From NCBI GenBank assembly GCA_029204225.1, contig CM055109.1, positions 27,978,861 to 28,042,860 of the forward strand: a DNA stretch of 64,000 nt. Reading direction: 5' to 3'. How positions within the stretch are numbered: position 1 is the first letter of the stretch; the number at the start of each line of letters is the position of its first letter. The translations under genes and the position numbers were made by a program. This DNA is from Diphasiastrum complanatum. Taxonomy: Eukaryota > Streptophyta > Lycopodiopsida > Lycopodiales > Lycopodiaceae. Under the pieces are notes generated by a model. That model was not told the DNA's origin. It made no database searches and was given only the letters and a program-made list of their open reading frames with translations. Below are positions 31,809 to 55,648 of the stretch, one piece after another.

Positions 31809-32889
<1,081 letters not shown>

Positions 32890-33825
32890 TTTGTATTATG
32901 CGTTAGTTTAGGGTATTTAAGAGTGATAGATAAATAAATAGTGTTTGATAGAATTTATATTGGATTTTTAGAGAGAGAGCTCATATTGGTGCAATTGCTC
33001 TCTATGTTCATAATTGTTTGAGTTCTTGTGATTCCTAATGATTATAGGATTGAATGTAGGTCTGGTGTACAATACTCAGACTATGGGAGGCCATACTTTC
33101 ACACGTGTGAAGGCTTCTTCAAGGATTTGGGCCATTTAGTGAGGTTCAAGCATAGATTCTTGATGGTTCAAGTTGTGCTAATCTTATGAGATCATAATCT
33201 ATTGTTTCCCTCATCATTTCAAGTGTTTTAAGATCCTTATTTGTTGTAATTTTAATAGATTTTCTAACATGGATTTATAGGCGACATCTGGGAGTGACAA
33301 TTCTAACTAATGTGTGCAGGGAATTAGCCGAAGCCTAAAGCATAACTCTAAATAAAACCTCTTTTAATTCTGAATGAGCTATGTGTTCAGATAAAGAACT
33401 TAACTGACATTCTGCTTGTTTGATTTTTGTGATAAGAACTAATTCCTTGTGCTTGTTAAGAGAAACCAAAAGCCGAATAGATTCTGTTGTGAAGGATCAT
33501 TTTGCTTGTTGCTGTCAGAATAACTTTGCTTAATGTTGTCCTAAGAGCCTGGAAGATAACGTATCCTTCTATGCCTTCAGACCTTGACCAAATCGTTTCA
33601 TCATTGGTGTTTCTAGATGCCAATTTACTCAATATCTTTGGATACCCAAATTTCTCATTGTAGTACTTTTGCTTTGAATATTACATTCGCCATCTGTCCA
33701 TCACCTTTGTACACTTATCGATCTGAAAGAGGAGATTTCTCTCTCTCTTGGGGAACGATAAAACCTTTTATACTACTTAATCACTGATTTTGTGAAAATC
33801 TATAATGACTAGGCTACCACATAAC
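32890..33825. other. No gene seen; probable LTR of the following gypsy relic
   Basis: It lies upstream of a primer site at 33826, so part of it should be a 5' LTR in plus orientation, but its start could not be set without a second copy. It carries the palindrome TTCACACGTGTGAA at 33098-33111. Confidence 0.4.
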
Positions 33826-33844
33826 TTGGCGTCATTGTCGAGGA
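33826..33844 (+). other. Primer binding site, tRNA-Asp-like
   Basis: TTGGCGTCATTGTCGAGGA matches the Athila/Tat primer site TTGGCGCCGTTGCCGGGGA at 15 of 19 positions. It marks the start of a second gypsy element, of the same group as 2536-13492. Confidence 0.7.
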
Positions 33845-33954
33845 GAAGAATCTTCGTCTTTTCATGATTTTTAAGTGCACTAAGTCCACTGAATCTTATT
33901 TATGTAATGTATGCCACGAGATTAGCCATGCACAACTATTGAGCATAAACGTTT

Positions 33955-34970
33955 ACAACAATTAGACAAAAAATTGATTATCCAATTTATTATGCTGGTA
34001 GACAACTAGTAGCATCCGAAAAAAATTATTTTGCTATAGAGCGGGAGGCATTAGGTATGATCTACTCAGTACAAAATTTAGGCATTATCTACTAGGATAT
34101 CCTTTTGTTTTTCATGTAGACCATTATGCATTGAAGCATCTAGTAAATAAATCTGACCTTTCAAGAAGGATAGCTAGATGGGTTCTATTATTAGATGAAT
34201 TCGATTATCAAATAGAGTTAAGAAGGGGGAAGGACCACAAAAACGCTGATTATATATCACGGCTTTAAACTAAAATCAATTTGAACCAATATCAGATGAA
34301 TTTCCAAATGAACACATAATGCACATTCAAGTGGAATCATCCACTTACAAAGATATTATTAATTTCTTACAGGATCAAATTTATCCCGATAATTGCAATA
34401 AACAGCAAAAGACAGTTTTTCTTGCAAAAGTAGGACCCTACACGATTATAGATAAAATACTATATAAATTAGGAGCTAATGATAATCTTTGCCACTGTTT
34501 AGAACCCACCGAGATCAGTGCCATAATAAGAGCACTACATGAAGAAGATTCACAGGGGAGGGCATTATGCACTTAAAAGTACTGCCAGAAAAATTCTAAA
34601 TGCTAAGTATTGTGGCCTACACTTTATAGAGACGTTAAACTTTTCATTCAAAAATGTGATCCATGTCAAAGGATTAAGAAACCCAGCTTTACGACACATT
34701 GGCCACTTTCACCAATCATTCCCTTAGCACCGTTCAAGAAATGGGGAATAGATTTTGTAGGGCCTATCAAGAAGCCAACCACTCGTAAAACCCGCCATTG
34801 ATACATTCTCGTTGCAACGGACTATGCTACCAAGATGGTAGAGGCCGAAGCTACAGTTAAAAACGATGCCAAAACAGTGGCAAAGTTTTTGGTTCAAAAT
34901 ATCATCACTTGTTATGGATGTCCATTAGAACTTGTAAGTGATAGGAGAACCCATTTATGGCTCGAAATCT
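33955..34970 (+). pseudogene. gypsy RNase H and integrase of a strongly deleted element
   Basis: RNase H reads DYPIYYAGRQLVASEKNYFA, IEREALGMIYSVQ (then a frame slip), FRHYLLGYPFVFHVDHYALK, SDLSRRIARWVLLLDEFDYQ and RGKDHKNADYISRL to 34267. Integrase reads its N-terminal part at 34319-34576, KCDPCQRIKKPSF near 34650, APFKKWGIDFVGPIKKPTTR at 34728-34790, and VATDYATKMVEAEA to LVSDRRTHLW near 34960. The first two catalytic Asp are present. It stops before the catalytic Glu, and gag, protease and nearly all of RT are missing after the primer site. Confidence 0.88.
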
Positions 34971-37139
34971 ATTGATTTTTTCAATTGATTCAGTGGAGTT
35001 TAGACTTCCTAGACCCAAATGTTGATCTCTATTTGATAGTTGATTATTGAGATGTAATATTTCTATCACTCGGGATAAGATATTCTATGATTTTGAGGAA
35101 AAAGTCCGGTTTGTGATAGTATTGGATACTCATTACTAACTTTTTCGAATCTTTGGTATCTTACACGTTGTCTCCTAAGAACTTTTTAATTGAAATTATG
35201 GAATTTCTTTCAAAAGGGGAAGAAGAAAATATAGGAATAAGACTTTTGATTAATCAGCCAGTTGCATAGATTTTTGAAATATATATATAGCCCATGTTTA
35301 TGTGTAGGAACATAGTTGGATATGTTGCTTATGTACATCGTAATCTTGTGGATCTGCTATGTGTTTCCTATGTACTAAGTTTATATCGTATACTTAAGTG
35401 CATAGACATATGAACAAGTAATGTGAGGAATAGTTACTTGTAGGTTAGTGGTTCTTTCTGTGGAAAGGATAATTCATTAACTAATTTATGGTTTAGAAGA
35501 TGATCCAAATGTGGTGTTACACATGTACAATTGAATTCTGCTCCTAGACATTTAAGATTTCTGAATCACTTGCAGTTGACTTGAGTAATTGGATTACTCT
35601 TGTTTAGAGAAGCTAGCAGCCGATTAGAATGGGAGAGTTGTTCCGCAATATTAATTGGCTAAATAAGCAATGTGAAGAAAATTCACCAAGGACTGTTTAT
35701 TTTGATCTATATTGTTTATAAGACATGAGTTGTGAGTCATCATGATTCATCTATGAGAGTTGTGTGCATAGAATATAGGAGATTCTTGATATAGAATATC
35801 TCTTGAATGAGGAATATCCTAAGTTATTGACTAAATCCTAGTGAGCTCATATTGGATGACAGAGTCTAACTAATATCAAGGATTGTCCTTGTGTAATTTC
35901 TGTTACATCTGATTTTTGCAGATTGATGATTCATAGATTAATCGTAAATGTTTGAATGTGAATGTTGAATGCTTCTAATTCTGATTGATGCTCTTATTGA
36001 TTCATGCTTTCGTGCACAAATTATTTTGTGTATGTTTGTGAAATCAATTCCATAGATCCTTATGATTTCAAAGTTTGGATCAAGTAGAGATAAAAATAAT
36101 CCCAAGCTTGAATATGATATGCATAATATATTGAACTGAGGAAATAGATCATGTCATTTTTCAACATCATAAATTGAATGCGATCATATTTAGGCATGTT
36201 GGATTTACTACTTCTCTCTCTAAATCTCATCGTTAATTTAGATTCATTTATGTTGTCTACAAAAATACATGAGAATCAAAGACATGTATTTACGCAAAGG
36301 CATTCAAACTGTCGAAGAAGGTTGAACTACGTCAATTATTGATAGGCGCTCGAATGTTCAATTCAAACAACTATCAAATCGAACATTCGAATCCTTGTCA
36401 CCCACAACTCTAGCCTATGCGACTCCGACTCGAATCAACAAACTGTCGATGACATGATACCACTCTAAATAAAGCAAGTCACCTATACTAGCTAGTTACT
36501 GATTGTGTAAAACTGTTTTGACACTAACACTAGTCACGATCACTACCTTTCCAAATAGTGACAACCACGACTCGCTCACTTGGAATAGTGATAGTCATGA
36601 TCGCCGCCTAAATCCACCTCAGATGGCATAAGCTCAACGTCTTTATCCATTTGTATATATTAATGATCATATAACTCGAGGCATGTCAAGCATCAGATGA
36701 TTCAATGGATCAACAAGCATTCAGAATTAAATGATCATTGTAATTAATAAGCAAACACCTTAGATGTTATTACATCGATTAGATTTAGATACAAAGTCAG
36801 AACAAGTTATCGAATGATCTTCAAATTGTCGTAGTTGTTATAGAACCAAAGCTAGTTTTGAGTACGTGATTATTATCACAATTGTCTTGTGCTCATCACT
36901 CACCTGACTTGTATTGCTTACTTTATGAATCAATTCATTGTCTTACTGTGTTCAAAATAATATCAGTGTGTATGTATGCCAATTTGCTTTATAGTTATGT
37001 CTGATGTTGCTCTCTTATAGATTTGTCTAAATGTTTGTCACTTCTACAAGTAATAGTCATTTGACTTCGTATTTGTCTACGTAGTCGACCCTATCGATTC
37101 GGATGACTTCAAAGTCAGAATCAAGTTAGAATTTAAAAA
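34971..37139. other. No gene seen
   Basis: AT-rich sequence without a recognisable domain in six frames. AAAAGGGGAAGAAGAAAA near 35214 is purine-tract-like, and ATATATATATAG near 35279 is TATA-like; both may be remains of an LTR element. Near 36340-36405 short inverted copies of CGAATGTTCAATT/AACATTCGA occur. Confidence 0.45.
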
Positions 37140-37740
37140 AATTATAGTTTTCAATACCTCTAATGCATTCATTCGGAAATCGATGCTTTTATGGGATGGT
37201 CACCCCTTACAGATAGTCTCTTCATATACATACCTTGGTGTCATTTTCATTGGTCCAATTTTTAGTATGAGATGATAGTCCTTGCAAAGTTAGGAAAAGG
37301 ACATGCATCTTCAGTTCAGCTTGAGAGGTTTTGTCTCAGACGGTACATTTGTGATGCTCTGAATAGTGTCATTTTCTTTATACCATGGTCACTCTAATAG
37401 CCATGTATGCAATGAAGACTTGGTGTATGGGCCTCACGTTCTTGGAGTGGGCCAATGTACACCGTGTACAAAACACTATGCTTTCATGGATGACCTAAGC
37501 GGAACCCTTTGTTTCACATTATATTATATGAGCAGAGTTTGCAGCTGCTCCAGTCTAGGTTGAGATAGTTTTTTGACTTATCTTGTTTCTTAATGAACTG
37601 GCACACATGGATAGCAGCAAAACTAGACATTCCTAATCGGATTTCATGTCATCGCGATTATTGCATAGTCATGGTCTATGTAAAGATTGCCTAGTGAAGA
37701 TCCGACTAGATCCTATTGCATGCAACCAAAAGGACACCTG
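37140..37740 (+). pseudogene. RT-like relic (non-LTR type, uncertain)
   Basis: In one frame near 37195-37270 it reads GHPLQIVSSYTYLGVIFIGP followed by FSMR. The IVSSYTYLGV element resembles the region downstream of the RT catalytic core in plant LINE-like proteins. Further on, LVTLIAMYAMKTWCMGLTFL and EWANVHRVQNTMLSWM (about 37383-37490) resemble the following 'LVTP..LYG...W' part. Stops and frameshifts are frequent. The assignment rests on motif memory only. Confidence 0.4.
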
Positions 37741-37744
37741 TCGA

Positions 37745-38157
37745 GCAAAACCACCCAACCAACATGAAATGACTAGTTAATACTCTAACCACTTCACCCC
37801 CATGCCATGGTGAATGAATGCAAGAGAGGAGGGGCTCCTAGCTACAAGGATCAAAAAATACAATAGGTAGATGGGCGAGTTTCCACTAGTATATATTCTC
37901 CCATGGGGAGGAATATTCCTCTTAGGATCCCCATGCAACTTGGAATAGCGAATGACCTCTTCTTGCATTATAGTAGTCACACACCATGCAAGCGCTCCTA
38001 TGTTCAATGATAGGTCTGGGCCCTCATATGATTATTAACTTACTTATAGGCCAAGCCCGAAATGGCGAGGCATAACCAATAACCATATACACTGGAGTGA
38101 CCGGCTATCCATGTCAGGAACTATTCCGAATCCCACATATTGGACATGGATGTAACA
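37745..38157 (-). repeat. 3' LTR of a minus-strand gypsy chromovirus relic
   Basis: On the minus strand the purine tract TTAAGGGAGGGAAAA is followed at 38157 by TGTTACATCC, an LTR start. A TATA-like GAATATATACTAG lies near 37895. The far edge is uncertain because no partner LTR is visible. Confidence 0.6.
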
Positions 38158-38198
38158 TTTTCCCTCCCTTAAACCAGTTCTGTCCTTAGAACGAGCAG

Positions 38199-38471
38199 CT
38201 AGGGAAGATCCACATTTGTATGCTTTTCTCTTTCCCATAAATCATTAACCTCAATCTGACCAAACAACCTAATCAAGTACCCAGAGATAAAATGATTCCT
38301 CATCTGTTTATCTCTGATTCTGAGTACTCTTTCAGATTCCAAAGGTACATTGAGCGATAAGTCCTCCAAATGCGTAAGATCCTCAACACATTCAAGTGTC
38401 ATCATCACATAAACTAAATTTACATGATACATTGGATGACAATCATGAAGATCAAGTTCAAAAGCTAACAA
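38199..38471 (-). pseudogene. gypsy integrase C-terminus with chromodomain remnant
   Basis: The minus strand reads CHPMYHVNLVYVMM, LEDLSLNVPLESERVLRIRD, KQMRNHFISGYLIRLFGQIE and DLWEREKHTNVDLP. This pattern (HxxFHVNL, then PxRILxxRxKxxRNxxIxxYLVxW, then TWEREADL) is the chromovirus integrase tail, where a chromodomain follows the GPF/Y region. The aromatic cage is only partly kept (LIRLFG for LVxWxG). It lies just upstream of the LTR at 37745-38157. Confidence 0.8.
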
Positions 38472-38499
38472 ATCAATCTTCTTTCACGTTTACCATGAA

Positions 38500-38770
38500 A
38501 ATCAATCTTTAGTCTGACTTCAATATCAAATAAGTACTTAGAGATGGAATAATTCTCAAACTATCTATCTCTGCAATAAAGTACTATATCAACCTTTAGA
38601 AGTACGATGAGAGATCAATTTTTCTATTGGGCCTGATTCTCTCCAATCTAGTAACATCACCTTCATGTAACCTCAATTTACATTAATCTCTGGGTGAGTT
38701 CTCATCTTACATTGGAGATCAATGTTCAAAAGTTAAAGATCCAAACAATTAAAGTCCAAGACTATCCACA
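38500..38770 (-). pseudogene. Second, more degenerate copy of the chromodomain region
   Basis: The order of short matches to 38240-38470 is kept: TCTGACTTCAATATCAAATAAGTAC, AGAGATGGAATAATTCTCA, ATCTCTGCAATAAAGTACT, AAGTACGATGAGAGATCAA, ACCTCAATTTACAT and GATCAATGTTCAAAAGTTA all have counterparts about 255-265 bases to the left. It has no open frame. A further weak echo may lie near 38885-38960. Confidence 0.55.
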
Positions 38771-39345
38771 ATTTCTTGTAGACCTGTCATAAATGCTTCT
38801 TGGTACCGATACAACTAATTTTTTTTTTTCAAAAAACTAAAGTACAACCATGCATCCTACCAAAATCTCTAGGAGATTCATCAAGATAAAAATGACTTTA
38901 ACTCAGTTCTGAGTACCCCAGATACTCTCTTTGAGTTAAGCGCTCTATTCCTAACAACATATGCAAGAAAATAGCAACCTTCAGTCTTGATAGACTTGTC
39001 TGTCTCCTACTTAATCGGAGATTTAGGCTGAAAAGAGTACACAAAGCATTTCTTGACTACAATCTGCTAAGGTAAGCAAATTTCTCATAAGTAGACAATT
39101 ACTTAATGAAAATGCCCGTGAGATTTGCACAATCTCAATATGCACTGAAGTAAATAATATTAGATTGATTGATCTAGATTCTTACTCGCTCAATCAATCA
39201 AGAATTACTCGTCTCTTAAGAATCATCACATTCCCTTATAATCTTCTAATGTCCACTCAATATCCATTTATGATTCTCAATCATAACATTTATAATCTTA
39301 TGATTCGTCAATCATAATTTACAGAATTTCAAAATCATACTTAAT

Positions 39346-39451
39346 CATTAAAAGATACCGGAGTATACTACAACATACCACTCAGGAATAATAAGAAACA
39401 TTAAAAGATTTCGAAGTATAGTACAATATACCACTCAGGAATAATAAAAAA
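39346..39451 (+). repeat. 53-bp tandem duplication
   Basis: Units 39346-39398 and 39399-39451 both run from CATTAAAAGAT to CAGGAATAATAARAAA, with about six substitutions between them. Confidence 0.85.
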
Positions 39452-40375
39452 CATTCTGAAATCTTTTCCATAAGGAAAATTATTGAATTCCAAGAATATT
39501 CTTCTAACCCGATTCTTAACTAAATTATGAGTTCCAAATTTCACAATCAACCAAGTAATTAAAAACCATTATCACATCCTTCTTTAACAACATAAACTTT
39601 ATACAATCACCTAGAACAACTTTTATTTCTCTTGGAAATAGCTTAAATTGAACACAAGAGTGTACATGGCATTCAATCTATCAACATATGTAAAAGTGTG
39701 TGAACATTTTGCATCTTTAAGCATCCATGTTTGATTCCAATAGGAAAAGACTTATAAAGCTTGCCATTGCACTCTTAAGGTGCCATAAGAGCTATATGAA
39801 CCGAAATGGCTCACTTCTGTGAAGCCTAGGAAAAGTGGAAACCCTCTCATATTTCTCCATAAAAAACCAAACATTACCATCAACATACATAAGGGCTATG
39901 GATAGGACTTGAGAGGCTCCCTAACAACCCCCAAGTCCTATTTGCTACATTTGTCCATGAAACTTGCTTGTCCATCCTGAAAGTAACCCTCTAATTGTAT
40001 CTTTGGCTTCTTGAAGAGCTTTCTTGAGTTTTGAAGAGAGAGAGCGAGAGAGAGAGAGAGAAGTACAGCAGATAAACTTTCTCTTAGAGATAAGCATCCT
40101 GGCTACACCAATAATGCCTAAGCATTGAAACCCAACCCACAAGATGGCAGACCCTAGTGGATGACATAACTGTTTGAAAAAAATTAGCATTATATGCGCT
40201 TCAATCTTGTGCATTTTTGAATGCTTTGCAATCCACATTGCAAGCTGGTATTTCAAGCAAGCATCATCAGAGAATTAGATTCATTACTTCAATCGTGTAA
40301 AAACAATTTACTTTTCAAATGAGACACAGCAGACACGTACTGATTTTTTTTCCATACTTCATTGACCAGCTCTAA

Positions 40376-40812
40376 ATGCACATTATAAAAATTTGCAGTA
40401 AAGCCTGCGCTTTCATTTGGCCCCAACAAAGTTGAAGATAATTTACAGTCATATACCGAAATGAGTAGCCCACTTTGAAGTTTGTTGTATTCTTATTTTG
40501 TCTAGCAAATGTGTATTCACAGCTTACATAAGAGGTGCAATTCCATATGTACATGCCCATGATAAAATACTAAGTAAAACCTGTGCTTCCATTTGTCCCC
40601 AACAAAGTTACAAATAATCTGAGATCGCTCAATGAAATTAATAGGCCCATTATATGGTTGTTGCCTTTTTATTGTCTATCAAATATCTATTTGTGAAATT
40701 AAAATATATCCAAATTCACAAATTTATATAGAGAAGTCAGTGATGCCATAAGGTAAACCTTAGAAACAATCTATCAAATGTGTGTTTATAGCTTACATAT
40801 AGGTGCAGTTTC
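40376..40812 (+). repeat. Diverged tandem repeat, unit ~178 bp
   Basis: CCCCAACAAAGTT occurs near 40421 and 40599, each with TGCRCTTYCATTTG before it and a RTAGGCCCA/AGTAGCCCA-type end after it. The part AATGTGTRTTYAYAGCTTACAT occurs near 40507 and 40778. The second unit is split by about 90 bp of AT-rich sequence. Confidence 0.65.
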
Positions 40813-41700
40813 TTGAAATACATTGCCAATATCTATGGGAGTTATTGCAATCTCAATTTAAAGAAGATACCATTTTAGCATTCTGCTGTACTTCAGAATG
40901 CAGAAACCTTATGTCAAGTGAGATTGCTGTGTTGGAGTTTGACACGACAAATATAGGCCACTCCAGAGGGCATGATCATTCCCTGATTGCAGATGCACTA
41001 ATACTGCTATCTAAAAAAGCAATGTATTGCTTCCCTACGAATCTCAATGGCATCTTAAAGGCCTACCTGCCTCCTTTCTTTCACTATTAATTGACAATTT
41101 ATTGATGGACATAGAAAAGTGCCAGTTGCATAAATGTGTACTTGGATTGAGGACGCTGTCAAAATATCTGCATTTCAAGGTACCTAGAACTAAAAACACC
41201 AGAACAAGAAGAACAAGAAGTAAATGACTTCGCTCTACAAAAGTATAGTTCCTCTGCGGTCAAAGGGTATCATACTAGTAATCAAGATGCTTATTTCAAA
41301 ACCATTACCTAGCCCAGGGCAACCTTCAGTAAGGTTGCCACAGCAGAACTTTGAAAAACAACATAGAGTAAAGACAACACATCTGATCCCAGTGACCCCA
41401 GTCAAATTTGGTCATCTAGATATTTAGAATGATTATGTTTAATGCTAATTCAAAAACTTGTGGGAATTTTGCATCTTGAACTTCTTATAGGCATTTGATT
41501 CTTCTAACAATTGAGTTTGAAACCACAAAGGGTATTAATACCCACTAAGAAACATATGAATAGTCAGACTCCTTTGACTACTTTAAAAAATGAAATTCTT
41601 TAATGACTCGAAAGATGTATGTTTTTTTACTGTAGGTCAATATACCTAAAGTCTAAATACCTGGAAGACCTCAACATAAATGCCGAAGAGCATAAAGACT

Positions 41701-52715
<11,015 letters not shown>

Positions 52716-52970
52716 GATTTGCACCTCCCCTTTCCTTGACGACCAAAACTGGCTATCAAAGACCAATTAAACAAAGAACCTCACAATACCAAAAGCAGAT
52801 CTAGGCAGCAGGCTGGATCTGCTGCTGATCTGATGGGATGAAAAACAAGATCGATCGATCGATCGATCATCGATCGGCTATGGCAGAAACAGAGAAACAC
52901 TCACTCACACACACTCTCTCTCTCTCTCTCTCTCTCTCTCGGATCTAGCGACAAATGAAAAATTTATGAA
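52716..52970 (-). promoter_or_regulatory. 5' UTR and core promoter of the aminotransferase gene
   Basis: Upstream of the ATG on the minus strand there are a (GATC)n run at 52849-52868 and a (GA)n tract at 52915-52940 (CT on the plus strand). Pyrimidine/purine microsatellites are common in plant 5' UTRs. A weak TATA-like TTCATAAATT is at 52961-52970, which would give a 5' UTR of roughly 220 bases. The transcription start was not determined. Confidence 0.45.
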
Positions 52971-53000
52971 GATAAGTGGTCATTGACAAGTCACTATCAT

Positions 53001-53082
53001 CTCTGCCACGTGGCAGAGAGGTAGTGGGGTTGGTGAGTGAGTTGGCTATGTCCTAATTCAAGGACAAGAGATCCCCCACGTG
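53001..53082 (-). promoter_or_regulatory. Two G-boxes upstream of the aminotransferase gene
   Basis: CTCTGCCACGTGGCAGAG at 53001-53018 is a perfect 18-bp palindrome centred on the G-box CACGTG (53007-53012). A second CACGTG sits at 53077-53082 in CCCCACGTGGTTGG. G-boxes bind plant bZIP and bHLH factors in light and abscisic acid responses. They lie about 290 and 365 bases before the ATG. Confidence 0.7.
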
Positions 53083-53099
53083 GTTGGCTGTTAGCATGG

Positions 53100-54832
53100 C
53101 CACATGATAAAGCCGTTCTTAGGGCGGTGTAGCGAGAAATTGGCTTTTGTTCATGAGGCAAATTTGTGAGCCAATCCTAGCATTGGAATTGGCTTTTGTA
53201 GGCAATTTTGTAAGCCAATCCTGGCTTGGCTCACACCCAAGAACCAAGAACACAAAAACACTCCCCCCCCCCCCCAAAAAAAAAAAAAGCACAATCCTTT
53301 CTCCTTCTTTGGCCTTGCTTTGCAAAGGCAATACTATGTGGTGAGGTTGGTCAATGGTGTTTCCAAAAAAGTTAATGTTAAAGGATAAATTGTGTGGTGG
53401 TCTGAATTTTTAAGGTGATCCAAATTTTTAAGATATAGACTTTGTTGGATAGCACTCATGCAAAAATTTCACTTAATTTGCATGTGAATTGACATGGTTG
53501 AGCATGCCAGCATGAGCATGAGCATTTGCTTTTTATCTACACCTGAGCATGCCAGCATGAGAATAAAAATATGAGACCAACACAACTGGAACCAAGACCA
53601 ATAGCAAGTGTGAGTTTACTAACTACATGCTTCGGCTGCAGAGGCAAAGCTAGGGTTGGCGCAGGTGCTAGGTTTTGGTATAGATACAAGGGAGCTAGGG
53701 TTGGCGCAAGGATTGCGACAATGAAGTTCATGGGATCAGCGGGTGTTGGCACAAGGGTTAAACTTACTTGTAAGGACCCGCTCTGTGACTATGAGAGGGC
53801 GGGTGGAGTTGAAGCCTTGATGGAAAGAGTTGGGGCTAAAATTGACACATATAAGGCCGCGTTCTATATTGATGGTGAGACGGAGCCCATGTTGTCCAAG
53901 ATGCCCGTGATCACCAGATTATAAGCTCCTCTGAGATACTGCATAAATCATGTCAGTTGAAATATCGAAATTGCAAATTTGCAACATCAGTATGCACCTT
54001 GACAACATGAGGGTGGTCAGAACTTTGAGATATCAAACTCCTCCTCATTTATTATTACATCCTTTTTTGGACCAGATTGAACAAGGAATAAGCACATGAA
54101 GATGATCTGTAGAGTCTAGGCGTCTTGCAATTTTTCTAGTAATGGGTCGTGGCGTTGTTGCTTCTATTGTGCCAGATTGTGTGTTCATCATCGGAATCCA
54201 AATCAAACAAACGTGGAAGAGTTTGTGCTTGTCTTGGATAGCATATACTTTATGCAAAATCATACTCCATTATCAAGTTCAATATGGGTTTTATAAAAGC
54301 ACCAGGTCCAGCACTTAGGCACTTATTACATACAGTCTTCCACGATTGCAGTTCTGGAATCTATACTCACATCTCAATGACTAGTAAGTCAGTTTGGACA
54401 GCAGATCCAATTTCAAGGTTAAAATGAGTCAATCTGGACTCTGGACTCTCGAAGAGTTCAATTAGAGGAGCATCGTCTATCGCTCGAGCTAGAGTTTGCA
54501 ATTGCTGGCAGATGAGTCTGATAAGATCTGAAGCCATTGACAGAATTGTGAATCGCGCAGTACATCTGAAAAGTGAAAAAAGGTCGTCTTCCTGTAAACG
54601 ATCATAAGGGTGTATCTTGTAAGCGATTAGGTAAGATCTATTTTCTTTTGTTATTTGTACTCCTCTTTTTTTCTCAATCTCATGCAGTAGAGTTTGTTGT
54701 GCACCTTCATCATCTGCTTTTCCAATGCTAGGACATGGAAATACGCTATTAAAATTGCATGTTAATGCTGGAAAGAGGTGATGAGATGAAAGAGAAAATA
54801 ATTCGACAAATCGAAGTAGGTAAACGATTTAT
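53100..54832. other. Intergenic region upstream of the aminotransferase gene
   Basis: No gene is supported. A 117-codon frame at 53571-53924 contains repeated GCTAGGGTTGGCGCA sequence (53649 and 53695) and no recognisable domain. 53265-53288 is a C run followed by an A run. A repeat with inverted ends lies at 53137-53222. Confidence 0.5.
53137..53222. repeat. Short duplicated hairpin-like unit
   Basis: ATTGGCTTTTG occurs at 53137 and 53187, and TTTGTRAGCCAATCCT at about 53163 and 53208. ATTGGCT and AGCCAAT are inverse complements, so each unit can fold as a stem-loop. Possibly a scrap of a miniature inverted-repeat element. Confidence 0.5.
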
Positions 54833-55648
54833 CGAGTGCGGCGGAAGAAACTTTCTTTCCTGTGCATGACTATGCCTATCAATATTGAATAAAAGGTAGT
54901 GATAGAAATCATGTTCAATCTTTAGCAACTAACTTTGAAATCGCTAGCAACTAAGTGATTACGTAGCCAAACACAAAGCATTGAATTATCAGACAGGATT
55001 ATCAGTTACAAAAGAATTACACAGAAGCATTCATACTGACATGATACTGAACACAATAAAAGATAGATTGATTCAGTAAAAGAAATAAATCAGAATGGAT
55101 ATGAGCACAAAGGAATTGCGGATCAAAGCCGCGTACTCTGAGCTATCTCTGAATAACTGTAACTTTGTTTGAATTAAGCACTTCTGCTAATAAGCAGTAA
55201 GCGCAATAGCAAACTCTAAATCAACTCTAAGAACTGAGCTAGAATGCTCAAGAGTGTTCAAGCTTGAAAGCTTGAGAGAGATTTTCACTATGCTTTGATG
55301 ATGCTTGATAAAATGTAGAAGTATGGGCAGCTATTTATACTAAGCAAATGCGACAACGTCCAATTAGTAGGACAACTAATTAGGTCATAGATCATAATGG
55401 CCAGTGGGCCATAGTGAGTTGGCATCCATCCAGTGCCTGGAAATTTACTTGCTATAAGATTAGGGCAAGTCTTTAGCTTCAAGATGAGTGGAACGTTAAC
55501 TGTCAATCAATCGACATGGCCGAAGTGGCTGAAGTCTCCGAAGTGGCCGAAGTTACCAAAGTGACCGAAGTCATTGAAGTGGCCGAAGTTTTCGAAGTCA
55601 CCGAAGTGCCCAAAGTCTTCGAAGTTTGTCGATGATGTCAATAAACGG
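54833..55648 (-). repeat. 3' LTR of the minus-strand copia element
   Basis: This is the inverted homologue of 704-1654. The reverse complement contains AAATTGATAG-like, TTAATTCAAACAAAGTTACAG and TAGTATAAATAGCTGCC blocks in the same order as the LTR at the window start. The U3 start is missing: RNase H sequence ends at about 55649 and runs straight into U3, without purine tract or TGTTGGA. Confidence 0.82.
55519..55626. repeat. 9-bp minisatellite, 12 copies
   Basis: GCCGAAGTG-type units (consensus NCCGAAGTN; GAAGT or AAAGT every 9 bases) repeat twelve times without a gap. It lies in the U3 part of the LTR and is not present in the homologous LTR at 704-1654. Confidence 0.9.

Larger units (their letters stand above)
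38771..41700. other. Intergenic region downstream of the aminotransferase gene
   Basis: No credible gene. It contains the tandem repeats at 39346-39451 and 40376-40812 and a short (GA)n near 40037-40062. The 3' UTR of the minus-strand aminotransferase must lie just left of 41701, but I found no canonical AATAAA on the minus strand in the adjacent 300 bases. Confidence 0.5.

Noticed and set aside
39945-40256. 103-codon minus-strand frame
   Set aside because: No domain; part of it is translated from a short GA repeat.
52849-52868. (GATC)n run as a regulatory element
   Set aside because: A simple tetranucleotide repeat in the presumed 5' UTR; nothing points to a specific function.
53571-53924. 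117-codon frame upstream of the aminotransferase
   Set aside because: No known domain, a tandem GCTAGGGTTGGCGCA repeat inside, and no supporting start or splice context. Kept only as a note in the intergenic entry.
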